64,000 nt of DNA from Thinopyrum elongatum. Taxonomy: Eukaryota; Streptophyta; Magnoliopsida; Poales; Poaceae. The DNA lies in assembly GCA_011799875.1 (NCBI GenBank), contig CM022303.1:294450362-294514361 (forward strand), written 5' to 3'. Within the stretch, counting starts at the first letter, position 1. Each line of letters begins with the position of its first letter. The notes below the pieces were generated by a model that had not been told where the DNA came from, made no database searches, and worked only from the letters and a program-made list of their open reading frames with translations. The position numbers were made by a program, and so were the translations under genes. Shown one piece after another: positions 11,652-23,559 of the stretch.

Positions 11652-12321
11652 CTAAAGACTGTAAAGAGAGAGGCGAAAGACATTCTGGTTGCTGGAGAAG
11701 GTGAACCGGAATGCCCATATTGTGCCCTCCTCCATGCGTAATGCGCGCATGACTCTAGGCCAACCCCTTGTGATGGCTGCCCGCCCATCCTTCACTGTCT
11801 TCATTAGGACTTCTCGATGGTCATTGTAGTCTCGATGAAATACTTTAACCTTCATTGCATGTCCACGAATCATGTACTTTGCGAGGTAATCTTGAGTAAA
11901 CTTCTTTGGGAACCACTGCAAAAGAAAAAGATTCAGACATTGTTGTCTAACAACTCATTATGGGCAGTAAAAAGAGAAGGCTACAGAGTTTGTAGTTACC
12001 ATCCTACAGCTCACTGCTGTGTTGGATAGAGCGTAAACAAATAATTTGATTGCCACCGTTCGTATCTTTTTGTTAATAATCCTTATCAGTTTCCTCACTT
12101 GATGCCGGTTCATGAATATCTCATTGCCCCATATGCAAAAAGGGTTGATGCGTGGATCTTTGCCAAGGTCATATGTACCTATAAGCAACAAGTCAATATT
12201 AGAAGCTAAAAAGTGTCCAGGCCTGAATCTATATGCATGACATTATGGAATGACGGGGGGAGTACAAGCCGAGGGATGAAACTAACCTCGGCGGAAAATG
12301 CTGGCCTCTCCCATTGTCGTC
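11652..12321 (-). CDS. Exons 2-4 of a B3-like gene carried by CACTA-1
   Basis: Minus-strand exons at 12287-12321, 12000-12178 and 11652-11915 are bounded by GT-AG introns of 108 and 84 bp and join in frame to a stop at 11652-11654. The product resembles a plant B3 DNA-binding domain. It has WFPKKFTQDYL, close to the IPKKF-type strand of B3 proteins, then VKVFHRDY, then ITRGWPRVMRALRMEEGTIW, which matches the GW-x-F-V-x-x-x-L-x-x-GD region with some changes. Exon 2 starts after CGCAG; its first base completes a codon left open by exon 1 at 42381-43012, making one intact frame of about 369 codons (335 from the inner ATG). Without exon 1, the ATG at 12314 would give 156 residues. A DNA-binding role is inferred from fold resemblance only. 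Confidence 0.6.
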
Positions 12322-12479
12322 CTGCGTAAGTAGTGGAAAGGCATGATAAGTACAGCAACCTTAACATCAAACAAATATAGCCAAGGTAAACAACATCATC
12401 TCCAAATGATAGCTTGAATGTGTTGGTTTCAGCATGCTGTTAAAGCGGATATAAATGGAAGGGAATGTTACCTACAACA

Positions 12480-12750
12480 GGCTTAACGGCCACCAAATAT
12501 TGCAATTCAAACTGGTATTGTTGAAAATGAATAGAACATAGCTCATGCTTAAACATCACACTGGGTAAATGAGTAAAACTGAAATAAAGGGCATGTGTTA
12601 ATTACACCAGGCATAACAGGAACCAAATATAGCCGTTCAAACTAGTATTGATGAAATCGAGCTGCACAGTTTTGACTTGCACATAATGAACATCACATTG
12701 TGAATAACTGAAATAAACAAGGCATATATGATCAGTATAACAACCAAATA
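12480..12750. repeat. Degenerate ~130-bp tandem repeat in intron 1 of the B3-like gene
   Basis: Words such as 'ggcwtaac', 'ccaaatat(ag)cc', 'ttcaaactrgtatt', 'acatcacay' and 'actgaaataaa' recur with a spacing of about 130 bp (starts near 12480, 12610 and 12736). The third copy is cut by CACTA-2 and continues at 41892. It is probably the more decayed edge of the 67-bp array on the other side. Confidence 0.6.
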
Positions 12751-12751
12751 T

Positions 12752-13310
12752 CACTACAAAAAGAAAGACACATCCATGACATTTTGGCCCGAACGAAATT
12801 TTTTCTGTCATGCTTATGACACTTCTATGACGATAATTATGACAAAAGCACGTATCATCATAGATGTGGTGGGCTCCTACTTCTATGGCAAAAAATCATG
12901 ACAGAAAATGGGCTTTTCGTCCTGGGCGGACCGGGGACGCACCTGCATGACATTCTTTGGGCCATCCATGATGGAAAAAATCATGGTAGAAGCGAGGGCG
13001 AGGAAAATTTTGGGGAGTTCCCGGTTACGGTGGGTGGTCGGGGCCGAGCGATGCACGGAGGTTTGCGCGTTTCTCTCGTACACGTACGCGCGTGTGTGCG
13101 AGGCACTGGGCTCTAACTGAACCCGAGCGATCGCACTGCTACCTATGTTACTGAACCCGAGCGATCGATCCATTGGCTGTTAACTGAACCCGAGTAATTC
13201 ATTCGCTACTGACTGAACCAGAGTGATTCCTTCGCTGCTGCTGCTAACTGAACCTGAGCGATCTATCACTGTTGCTGCTTACTAAAGCCGATCAAGCCCC
13301 CATGCAAGAA
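12752..13310. repeat. CACTA-2 left terminal and subterminal region
   Basis: The first 200 bases alternate 'catgaca' and 'tgtcat' motifs. Bases 13115-13290 carry five imperfect direct copies of ACTGAACCCGAGCGAT at 20-50 bp spacing. Such arrays are the binding sites of the TnpA-type protein in characterised CACTA elements; that role is inferred here. No coding potential. Confidence 0.7.
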
Positions 13311-14221
13311 TAATATGAACAAGGGTGTCCCGATCTTCCGAAAGGTCCTGATAACTCTCGATTTGGTGGAAACTTGACACAACTCGATCCGGCTCCTGAA
13401 CAACATGTTCTGAACCCCGCAATCGCAGCACCACGTCTCCTCTGGTTATTGACTGGCGATGCATGGTCGACCTCGCCAAGAAGGATAATCCTTGCCTGCG
13501 AATCAAAGAACACAAGCAAGAATAAGAGAGCATGCAACCAAATTGCAGATGTATGATTAATCTCACAAAGTTGGGGTCTCACAAACCGACGAACGGCGAA
13601 TCTGTTCTTGACAGAATAATCTAAGCAAAACCTGACCCTGATCTAAGCACCGGTGGCTGTAAATATGGTCAAGGGTTAACCAAGGACCCTCTGGTCACGC
13701 CCCTAATTGGGCTCAAAAGGATACATGGCCCAAAGGCCTAAAATGGTGGTGCAGCACCGAGACAGATTCTGGACGTCTTTTGTTTCGATGATTCCCGTTG
13801 ACTCGGGAGGAATTTGACCATGGGACCAGCGCCATTGGAAAGGTTATCTTCTCAGCTATCCGTGCATATATATAACATCCAAAACCGAGCCCGTAGGCGA
13901 CCTGGACATCTGTTTTAGTGCAGACTGGTCCTGGACTCTAAAACAGATTCGAAGTCAACTTTGTTTGGGCCTCCACCTTGACTTGGACGCCCTTGCTGGT
14001 CCTCTCCACCTCCAAGCCCCTCTGCAAGTATCTCCTGGTGCTCTCCATGGTTCCTAATTATAATATAATCATTAGGTAGCAATCTATTCTCAGGAACATA
14101 TAAAGAAGTGCTTAGGAACGAGCTCACCTCTAAATTCAATTGTCGCGCTCGAGCTCTAGTGATCGGTCCTTGTATATCCAGTGGAGTTTTGTGTGCATCC
14201 GAAGGAGTGATGTCTTCATCA
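13311..14221 (-). repeat. CRM-like 3' LTR (includes pol C-terminus)
   Basis: On the minus strand it begins TGATGAAGACATCAC and ends TTCATATTA. Bases 13915-14221 encode the C-terminal tail of pol, including a GPITRARARQLN motif, before a stop. The matching copy is 20051-20961. Confidence 0.85.
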
Positions 14222-17200
14222 TCCTCCCCCTCTTGAATCGGAGTCGTCCTCGACTCGAACTCATCCTCTTCTTCCAAATATGGCCTCAAATCTGAAATGT
14301 TAAAGGTGGGACTAACCCCAAACTCGGGAGGCAACTCAAGTTTATATGCGTTATCATTTATCTTGGCAAGTATTTTGAAAGGACCATTAGCTCTAGGCAT
14401 CAACTTAGACTTTCTTAAATCTGGAAACCTATCCTTTCTCAAGTGCAACCAAACCAAATCACCCGGTTCTAGTTTAACTTCTTGTCTACCTTTACTACCA
14501 GCAATTCTATATTTTCATTCATTTTTTCCATATTGTGCTTTGTTGTCTCATGCATTTTCAAGATAAAATCAGCATGTTCTTTGGCATCATTGTGAATCCT
14601 CTCACTTGTAGGTAAAGGCAAGATATCAATAGGAGCACGGGGATTGAAACCATACACTACCTGAAAAGGACTTACCTTGGTGGTAGAATGTGTTGCCCAG
14701 TTGTATGCAAACTCCACATGAGGCAAACATTCTTCCCACATCTTCAAATTTTTCTTCAAAACAGCCCTCAACATGGTGCCCAAAGTGCGATTCACCACCT
14801 CAGTTTGCCCATCAGTTTGTGGGTGACAAGTTGTAGAAAACAACAATTTTGTACCCAACTAGTTCCATAGGGTGCGCCAAAAATGACTCAAGAATTTTGC
14901 ATCACGATCTGAAACAATAGTAGCAGGCATACCATGCAAACGAACAATCTCTTTGAAAAAGAGGTCAGCAATATAAACAACATCATCACTCTTATGACAT
15001 GGTATAAAGTGTGCCATCTTAGAAAAATGATCCACCACAACAAAAATACTATCCCTTCCCCTCTTAGTCCTAGGCAATCCTAACACAAAATCCACAGAAA
15101 TATCTGCCCAAGGAATAGAAGGAACAGGAAGAGGCATGTATAAACCATGTGGATTCAAGCAAGATTTAGCTTTTTGACATGTGGTGTAGTGAGCCACGAA
15201 CCTCTCAACATCTCTCCTCATCTTTGGCCAAAAGAAATGTGTGGCCAGAACGTCCTCCATCTTCTTCGCACCGAAATGACCCATCAATCCTCCTCCATGC
15301 ACCTCCTGTAACAACAAAAGATGAACGGAACCAACTGGAATGCATAGACGGTTAGCTCGAAACAAAACCCCATCGTTAAGGACAAATTTATTCCATGTAC
15401 GTCCCTCCCGACATTGCAGCAAAACATCTTTAAAGTCAGCATCAAGCGCATATTGTTCTTTTATTGACTCAAGTCCAAAAATCCGACAATCAAGTTGAGA
15501 CAACAAAGTATATCATATAGACAAAGCATCAGCAATCACATTATCCTTTCCTTTCTTGTGTTTGATGATATAAGGAAAAGATTCAATAAATTCAACCCAC
15601 TTAGCATGCCTACGATTCAAATTATTTTGAGAGCAAAGATACTTAAGCGATTCATGATCAGAATGAATAACAAATTCTTTAGGCCACAAATAATGACTCC
15701 ACGTTTCTAAAGAACGCACAAGTGCATACAATTCCTTATCATATGTGGAATAATTCAGAACAGGACCATGCAATTTTTCGCTAAAGTATGCAACGGGTTT
15801 ACCATCTTGCATCAAAACACCACCAATGCCGACTCCACTAGCATCACATTCTAGCTCAAAAGTCTTACCAAAGTTAGGAAGTTGCAGCAATGGTGCGTGC
15901 GTAAGCTTGTCCTTCAAAGTGCCAAAGGATTCCTCTTGTGCCTTCCCCCAATGGAACGCCACACCCTTCTTCATCAACTCATGCAGTGGTGCAGCAATGG
16001 TGCTAAAATCCTTGGCGAAGCGGTGGTAGAAACCTACAAGACCAAGAAAACTCCTCACCTGTGTGATAGCTTGGGGTACCGGCCAGCTCTGTATGGCATC
16101 AATCTTCGTCTCATCCACCTCAATTCCCTATGGAGTAACAACGTAACCAAGAAAAGAGACTTGATCCGTGCAAAAAATGCACTTCTCAAGGTTACCAAAC
16201 AAGCGTGCATCCCTTAAAGCATTAAAAACAGCACGTAAATGGTCCATATGTTCATCCAAAGACTTGCTGTAAATCAAGATATCATCAAAGTAAACCACCA
16301 CAAGTCTACCAATAAAAGCTCTTAAAACCTCATTCATTAAGCGCATGAAAGTGCTAGGTGCATTTGTCAAGCCAAAAGGCATTACCAGCCACTCATACAA
16401 CCCAAATTTAGTTTTGAAAGTTGTTTCCCATTCACCTCCAAGTTTCATTCTAATTTGGTGGTAGCCACTACGCAAGTCAATCTTTGTGAAAATTATAGAA
16501 CCACACAGCTCATCAAGCATGTCATCTAACCTAGGAATAGGATGATGATACCAAATAGTAATATTATTGCTGGCTCTACAATCAGCACACAGACGCCAAG
16601 TACCATCTTTCTTAGGAACCAAAAGTATAGGAACAGCACAAGGACTAAGGCTTTCACGTACATACCCGTGGTCCAAAAGGTCTTGGACTTGTCGCTGAAT
16701 TTCCTTGGTCTCCTCGGGGTTGGTTCGATAGGCAGCACGATTTGGCAAAGTTGCACCCGAAATCAAATCAATTTGATGCTCTATCCCTCTCATAGGTGGC
16801 AGCCCCGGGGGTATCTCAGCTGGGAAAATGTCCTCAAACTCCTGCAAAAGGTTAGTCACCGCAGGAGACATCGAACTAGCAATATCATCAAGCGAAAACA
16901 AAGCTCGTTTGCAGATCAAAGCATAGCAAATATCATTATCAGAAATTTCAGCAAGGTCACATTTTGTTGCAAGCATAGCACCACCCTTCAATTTAATTCC
17001 CTCAGCCTTAGAAATAGGTGCAGGCTTATCCTTTTTAAGTGGAAAAACAGAATTAGCAACTTGCTGATTTTCAGATTTAGCACCACTCAAACTAGCAGCT
17101 CTCTCTCTATCAGCTTGTACAATTTTAGCAGGGGTCAAAGGTACCAAAGTAATTTTCTGCCCTTGATGCACAAAAGTGTATTTATTACTTCTTCCATGGT

Positions 17201-17589
17201 GTGTAGCATCATTATCATGTTCCCATGGCCGACCCACCAAAAGTGAACAAGCTTGCATAGGTACAACATCACAATCAACAGAATCAGCATAGGCACCAAT
17301 GGAAAAAGGAACTCTGCATGTTTGTGTTACCTTAGCTTTTCCAGAGTCATTTAACCACTGAATATGGTATGGATGTGGATGTGGTCGTGTGGTCAAGCCA
17401 AGCTTTATGACCAAATCAGAACTCACTAAATTGTTGCAGCTTCCTCCATCAATGATAACATGTGCTCATCGGTTCTTGATGACGAAGAAAATCTGGAACA
17501 AGTTGTGGCGTTGTAGCTTCTCAGGCTGCTGAATTTGTGTGCTTGGAACACGCAGAACAATGAGGTCATGTAGCCCAAAGTGTCGGCGC
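13915..17589 (-). pseudogene. CRM-like pol: protease, reverse transcriptase, RNase H, integrase
   Basis: Minus-strand pol in Ty3/Gypsy order. Reverse transcriptase (16128-17426) shows KKDGTWRLCADCR, DLRSGYHQIRM and the catalytic YFDDILIYS box near 16270-16296. RNase H follows (15513-16118; [25 protein letters not shown]). Integrase (14469-15506) has a CxxC-type zinc region, [22 protein letters not shown] and [12 protein letters not shown] with the DDE residues. The C-terminal part (13915-14457; WLHLRKDRFP, GPFKIL) runs into the LTR without a classical chromodomain. In-frame nonsense codons occur at 16128-16130, 15513-15515 and 14859-14861, most explained by C-to-T-type changes. Frameshifts near 17585 and 14515 are single-base losses. 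It would copy element RNA and insert the DNA; this copy cannot. Confidence 0.88.
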
Positions 17590-18949
17590 CCCCAAGGACA
17601 TGACCCGCGTCATTCTCGGCGGCGGCAGCATCATCATCACCCGCACCATCCTCCACATTAGACATACTGATGTAACCTCCATCTTCGGTTGCCACATATG
17701 CCCGCTGACTTGGGCAATCCTTCTGCACATGGCCACGTCCTTGGCAGCGGTGGCACTGAATATTGGAAGTGCGTCCCGTCAAGGCGACAGATGAAGCACT
17801 ATTGGCGGTAACCTGCAAAGAATTTGTACCTAAATATGTAGGATGTGCAGCAGGTGGTTTAGGTGTTGTAGTAACACCACTGGCTGAGGCAGAAGCTTGC
17901 TTGCCCGCTGTTAGGGGCACCCGGAAAGAGGATGGCTTAGGCAGCCCTGACGGAGCCGTCGTGCGTGGCGTGTAGGAGGCGTGGACGTTGCTCCTGTGTC
18001 GCTGCTCATGTCCCTGCAATTCCTTCTCTGCAAGCATAGCGAACTGGAATAACTGGTTGACAGTATAAAATTCTTTATAATCAACAATGTCCTGAATATC
18101 ACGCCTCAAACCCGAATAAAAATGACAAATGGAATCCTCAAGCCCCTCCACTATACCACAACGCATCAAACCCTTTTGAAGCTCAACATAGTAATCTTGT
18201 ACAGATTTTTCTCCTTGTTCTAAACGCTGCAGTTTGTTATGCAAATCTCTATGATACGAAGGAGGAACAAAGCGAGCACGCATAGCTACCTTAAGTCGTT
18301 CCGATGATTCAGGTAAAGCACCCTGTCCAGCTAGCCCATTCCACAAAATAATAGCAAAGTCCTTAAACTCACTAGTAGCTAGTCGAACTCTATGTTGCTC
18401 AGGAACAAGGTGGGAATTAAACTTCTATTCTACCGTCATCTCCCAATCAAGGTAGCCCTCGTCATCATAACGACCCGAAAAATTTGGTACTGTTAACTTA
18501 ATCTTAGCATAAGGATCATCAGGAGCATGATTAATATTACCTTGATGACGATGTTGGTTAACTGTACTACCCATACCTTGAGTGTTACGGCGAAGATGTT
18601 GGCGCAATCTTGCTTGTCGTGTAGCTGCTTGATCTATGTTTCCGTTAGCATCATACACTGTGTCTTCTGCCATTTGTCCACTGGTGTTGCTGCCGGACAC
18701 GTCGTCGTTGTTGGTTGTTAAACCGGTCTCCAACTCGGTAACCCTGTCAGTTAACGTGGATATCCGTTTGTCCAACCGTTCGATGCTGTTGCCGAGCTTG
18801 AGTTCAATGAGCGCATCAGTAACAGCCTTCTTGATTGCCTCGTTCAACCCGTTGTGAACCTTCTCTATAGTAGCTTGTAGTTGCTCTTGGCTGACACATT
18901 CCTTGAAATCTTTGGGAGTGCTATCGCCGTTGTCGCCGGTACCTGCCAT
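17590..18949 (-). pseudogene. CRM-like gag with zinc knuckle
   Basis: Start chosen at the ATG at 18949 (MAGTGDNGDSTPKDF). A helical region with a leucine-heptad look (IERLDKRISTLTDRVTELE) follows, then the gag core around 18000-18460 and a CCHC knuckle (CHRCQGRGHVQKDC) at about 17715-17757. One in-frame TAG at 18425-18427 (after MTVE) splits it; the same frame continues to about 17590, where a single-base loss shifts it. Gag would form the particle and package RNA. Confidence 0.85.
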
Positions 18950-20050
18950 TGTAAACACAAAAACAGGAACACCAATGAAGGTTATCCCTATCAACTACTA
19001 TGCAAATGCAGTGGTGCCTCTCAACACAGCAAATGGAAGCATCTTACCAAGCTCTTACAAGGAGTAGTCCGCGATTGCAAGGGTCAAGAACCTGTGCTGT
19101 CCAGAAGTAGTATGTGGAGCTAGGAAGGCAATATATGTGAGTGGAACACAATTCAAAATCAGATAGTAATGCTGAATAAATGTCCAAAAAGCTTGTCCTA
19201 GTTGCTGGCCTACTCGTGTTCTAAACCAAGTGTGATATGGATGACAAGGTAGAAAACAAGTATGAGGCAAAGACAACAATGGACATGAACAAAGGTAAGG
19301 ACAGTAGCTCAACACAACACTCAAAACGTAAAAATTCATGCTCCTACACTTTTTTTTTTGCACAAGCAGGAGAGGAAGGTTCAACTCAATATGAGACAAA
19401 GGGGCCTGCAGAAAATTAGGACCGTGCTGAAACTATATCGCGCGAACAAATGATTTTCTTAGCAGAATTTTGCCAATCAAAATTCGCCAACCCGGCGAAT
19501 CTGAACACCAATAGATGTGACCTTTTCTTTCCGTATTTTTTTTCTCTCAACTTTTTTTCTCTTTTTCACAATTCACTCTTTGCTTGATTCCGAGTCTGTA
19601 GGCAAAAGGTATGGCTGTTTCAAGGGAAGCGCTCCCAGGTATGTTCTGGTGGCGGCCGAATTAAAATCGATGGTGAGAAAACGGGGGTATGGTGGCAGCG
19701 GATTGTGGACTGGACTTATGTTGGTGGGTGGTGATCAAGGACGTGTATGTGATGGTAGTAGAACAGGGTAAAAGGCGATCTGTCGCACAAGATGAAGGAA
19801 ACACGATGGAAAACACTACTTAGACTAAAACACGAACTAAACCAGCAACAAAAACAATACTAGGACACAAACTCGACACTACAGACTCTGAAAAGGAATT
19901 AGGCAAAAGGCTGAATGTGGTTCTGGAACGGGGAAGAACTATAGCTAATTTGTTTCTGGCTTTTTTTGTGGACGATAGGATAAAGGCGAAATCAAACAAA
20001 CCAAGGTAAGGGCGAACCTGGCGGTAACACCTGAGTCTCTGATTATCACT
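18950..20050 (-). other. CRM-like untranslated leader and primer site
   Basis: About 1.1 kb between the 5' LTR and gag, with no supported gene. The bases next to the LTR read TGATAATCAGAG on the minus strand (about 20037-20048), a degenerate form of the initiator-tRNA-Met primer site TGGTATCAGAGC. A T-rich run lies near 19540-19565. Confidence 0.6.
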
Positions 20051-20961
20051 TAATATGAACAAGGGTGTCCCGATCTTCCGAAAGGTTCTGATAACTCTCG
20101 ATTTGGTGGAAACTTGACACAACTCAATCCGGCTCCCGAACAACACGTTCTGAACCCCGCAATTGCAGCACCACATCTCCTCTGGTTATCGACCGGTGAT
20201 GCACGGTCGACCTTGCCAAGAAGGCTAATCCTTGCCTGCGAATCGAAGAACACAAGCAAGAACAAGAAAGCATGCAACAAAATTGCAGATGTATGATTAA
20301 TCTCATGAAGTTGGGGTCTCACAAACCGACGAACGGCGAATCTGTTCTTGACAGAATAATCTAAGCAAAACCTGACCCTAACCTAAGCACTGGCGGCTGT
20401 AAATATGGTCTAGGGTTAACCAAGGACCCTCTGGTCACGCCCCTAATTGGAATCAAAAGGATACATGGCCCAAAGGCCTAAAACGGTGGCGCAGCACCAA
20501 GACAGATTCTGGACATCTTTTGTTTTGATAATTACTGTTGACTCAGAAGGAATTTGACCATGGGACCAGTGCCATTGGAAAGGTTATCTTCTCAGCTATC
20601 AGTGCATATATAGAACGTCCAAAACAGAGCCCGTATGCGACCTGGACATCCGTTTTAGTGCAGACTGCTCTTGGACTCCAAAACAGATTCGAAGTCAACT
20701 TTGTTTGGGCCTCCACCTTGACTTGGACGCCCTTGCTGGTCCTCTCCACCTCCAAGCCCCTCTGCAAGTATCTCCTGGTGCTCTCCATGGTTCCTAATCA
20801 TAATATAATCATTAGGTAGCAATCTATTCTCAGGAACATATAAAGAAGTGCTTAGGAACGAGCTCACCTCTAAATTCAATTGTCGCGCTCGACCTCTAGT
20901 GATCGGTCCTTGTATATCCAGTGGAGTTTTGTGTGTATCTGAAGGAGTGATGTCCTCATCA
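20051..20961 (-). repeat. CRM-like 5' LTR
   Basis: Same length and near-identical sequence to 13311-14221, including the part that encodes the pol C-terminus in the other copy. Here it lies at the 5' end of the element, so that frame is not translated as part of pol. Confidence 0.85.
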
Positions 20962-21290
20962 CTCATCTTCTTGGTTCTGGGGCCAGTCGACTCCATTTTC
21001 CTTGCGGGCGTCACGCCAAGCTCACGGGTTTGAGCAGTGTAGCGAGAGACGAGCCTAGTGGCAGTGCGAGTGGGGAAGAAGGAGGGCTGGGGTTTTCTGT
21101 AGGAGCAAGGAAGAAGAGGAGCAGGCATTTTCTGTACGAGTGAGGAAGAAGGTGAGCGGGGGTTTTCTATACGAGTGAGGAAGATGGGGAGCGGGGGGAA
21201 TTGGGGGGAGACAGAAGCGGGAGAGTCCAATGAGCTGCAGTAAGTGGAGGCGAGGAGGAAGGAGGGTTTTTCTGGGATCACCCCTCTTCA
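20962..21290 (-). other. Possible 5' end of a minus-strand gene cut by the CRM-like insertion
   Basis: Directly upstream of the CRM-like 5' LTR on the minus strand is an ATG at 20996 that opens MESTGPRTKKMS and runs into the LTR without a stop. The preceding 290 bases are C/T-rich on the minus strand, like a plant 5' leader, and hold three imperfect ~34-bp repeats containing TTTTCTRTACGAG (about 21091-21185). No continuation is visible to the left of 13311, so either a deletion accompanied the insertion or this frame is chance. I do not recognise the peptide. Confidence 0.35.
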
Positions 21291-21764
21291 AGAAATATGG
21301 GCTTTTCCTCGCAAAAAACAAAAACAAATGGGCTTTAAGATGGATAGGCTTTTGTATCGACCTAGTCGGCTGCCCGTGTTTCTTACTGGATGGCCTTGTA
21401 CTAGAGGCAGCCCATTAGAGACACTCTCCAGCTCTCCAGCTTATTGCCCATTCGAAAGAAAAAAAGAGACGCCTCCAGCTTATGGCACCTCATCGGTAAC
21501 ATTTTTCAACTTGGAAAAAAAATTATAGCTCCTTCTCAGGCCGGCTTGGCATCCACCAAATTAGAGGATGCGGTACTATATGCAGACACTCACACTGGTC
21601 GTTGCGCTGCAAAATGAGGGGTCAAATAACAGGCCCACAATATAGATTGTAAAGGTTGACACGCTAGTCAACATTCACACTAAACTAAGTTTCAGAACAT
21701 ACGGTATGCATACTAGCTAACATTTCACAAACACTTAAGTGTAGCATGTTTACGCATCTAAATG

Positions 21765-22100
21765 ATTCACAAGACTATAACCAAGACAAAGTTGTGAGAA
21801 GGTGTAGAAATAAAGAAAAAACGATCGATGCTTCTCTGAGCAAAGGGCCTCCCCACATGCTTCTTTCTGCTCAATGTTGCGTGCACTATGAGCATGTTGG
21901 CAACTCCACAGCTAGCTTGATGACTCATCTTGCAATTTATGCTGACACATTGCAGCAAACAGAGGAGGCAATAGAGATCACTCAACATCAGACCATTTTG
22001 TGCAGTTCCACTGAAATCATCTTCATTGTCCTGAATGTGAAAAGATAGGAAAGCAATAGTTGTACTTAAACGGTGTCGCAAAATAGTAGCACATATCAAT
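21765..22100. repeat. Block X, first copy of a degenerate duplicated segment
   Basis: Contains 'acaaagttgtgagaaggtg', 'gagcaaagggc', 'catgcttctttct' and 'gagcatgttggcaact'. Related sequence recurs at 27592-27877 and 31145-31345. No supported gene. Confidence 0.6.
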
Positions 22101-23559
22101 AGCTCGGCATGACAAAACACAATCATCTGGATGAAGGGGATACTGACCTGTGTGAGGAAGATTATGCATAATTTTATAGGTGGTTAGTTGATTTCCACCT
22201 TGGGATCTCCTATGATGGCACGGAGGAAATTCTTTGCAATCGATGAGTGCAATTCCTTCTGTGTGGCTGTAGAAAATTTGTCCGACTAACCCCAGTATAT
22301 TTTTTCTACGGTTCCACTAAAATAATGCACTGCTGTTTGCATGACCCCTACTCGCCGGCCAAGCCATCAATGACTCGGTCTCTTTTATCTTGCATTGACG
22401 GCGCGGCTGCAGTGCTTGTTTGCTCCTCCACACATGACAGGCTCATTCCACACTGCAATCAGCAAGTTAACGTACGAATAAGCTTATTTCATCTTGCGTT
22501 GGTCATTCTACCTAGTTACGAATGTAGGAATACCTGGAGCACCGTGAGGTCAGCTGACAGTAGGTTACACTAAAATTGAGGTTTGTGCTTCCGTTTGCAC
22601 AAATAAGACACCATTTAGAGATAGACAACCCTGTTTGCACAAATATGTAACAGGGTTACTTAACCAGTGTCATTTTTTTGCAACGGCATATGATTAACAG
22701 CAGCATCTCATATGTTATCAATGGCATTACACTGACAGTATGAAAAAGTGCCATTAACTAAGAAGTGCCATCACATCAAATCAACACTAGCACTCGATTA
22801 ACGGGGGCTTACATTAACATGCATAACAATAGCATTATTACTCTATGATGACAGATTGACAGTAGCACTTGATCAGTACGTACGTGCACGGTTAACAGGA
22901 ACGATCGTTCTAACAAAGGGTGATATGGAAAGGAGAAACACATCGTCGTGTCAACCATTGTGCAATTAAATTTTGTGCAGTTCTACGGAGATGCGGCTAT
23001 GTTACCGGTGTCAGATTTTAGTGTAAGGGTCGAAAACACTCTTTATGAGAAATAAAGCAAGACAGAAGCATTTCATAAAACGGTGGTGGCATTGATTCAG
23101 TTTATCAATGGCAATAGATTGACAGCAGATAACTTAACAGTGGCATTGTTTCATTTTACCTGGGATGTTAGATTAAGAGCAGCAGTAAGGGCATAGGGAT
23201 AGGGGAGGCACAAGCACGTTTTACATCCACCGAGGCATAAAGTGGTGAGGCAGGGGTGTTGCTGAGTGCGGCAAACATGCAAAGCATGTCTGGATTTGTG
23301 CCTTTTTTGTTGTCGTCAGTGACCTTTCCTATGTGACCACAGGAAATCTAGACGTGCTCATTCTCGGTTGCATTGTCGACCCAACCCCCCCCCCCCCACT
23401 TTATGTCCTTTTTGGACCAAGAGACCGGTCAGGCCAGCATCTTTATTTCCCTTTCCAACCAAGAGATCGGTTCATTAGCTAGTATCTGCAGTACCTTTTT
23501 TCCTCTAATAGTAAAAATTTAGGTGTTGTTCGAGTGTTCGACAAGCCGACGGGGCTAGC
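22101..23559. other. Unassigned CACTA-2 interior
   Basis: AT-rich sequence with no convincing coding region. Short words such as 'tggcattac' and 'gtgcagttc' recur, and there is a C run at about 23386-23398. I cannot assign it to a known element. Confidence 0.5.

Larger units (their letters stand above)
10678..12751 (-). mobile_element. CACTA-1, left part (interrupted by CACTA-2)
   Basis: Begins CACTGGTACAGTGAGC at the break in the Copia LTR, a CACTA-type terminus. Bases 10700-11460 hold short repeated words of the type 'atcacacacg', 'gtgtgataagg' and 'cgcagacg' in both orientations, the usual look of CACTA subterminal regions. The rest contains the last three exons of a minus-strand gene and degenerate repeats. 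The element resumes at 41892. Its right end is not in the window, so superfamily rests on one terminus. The likely 3-bp target is CCA (10675-10677). Confidence 0.65.
13311..20961 (-). mobile_element. CRM/Cereba-like chromovirus (Ty3/Gypsy), full length, inactive
   Basis: Two LTRs of 911 bp each (13311-14221 and 20051-20961) flank gag and pol on the minus strand. The total of 7,651 bp is close to known CRM/Cereba elements. The pol frame runs about 102 codons into the 3' LTR, a known feature of the CRM clade. The first ~109 bp of the two LTRs differ at four positions by eye, so insertion is moderately recent. I could not see a 5-bp target duplication (AAGAA left, CTCAT right). Stops and frameshifts make it inactive. 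Confidence 0.82.

Noticed and set aside
16542..17246. 234-residue plus-strand frame
   Set aside because: Antisense shadow of the CRM-like reverse transcriptase region, which has clear motifs on the minus strand.
20962..20996. A complete transposase gene start
   Set aside because: Only 12 codons are visible before the LTR and no continuation is found in the window, so it is listed as a possible fragment only.
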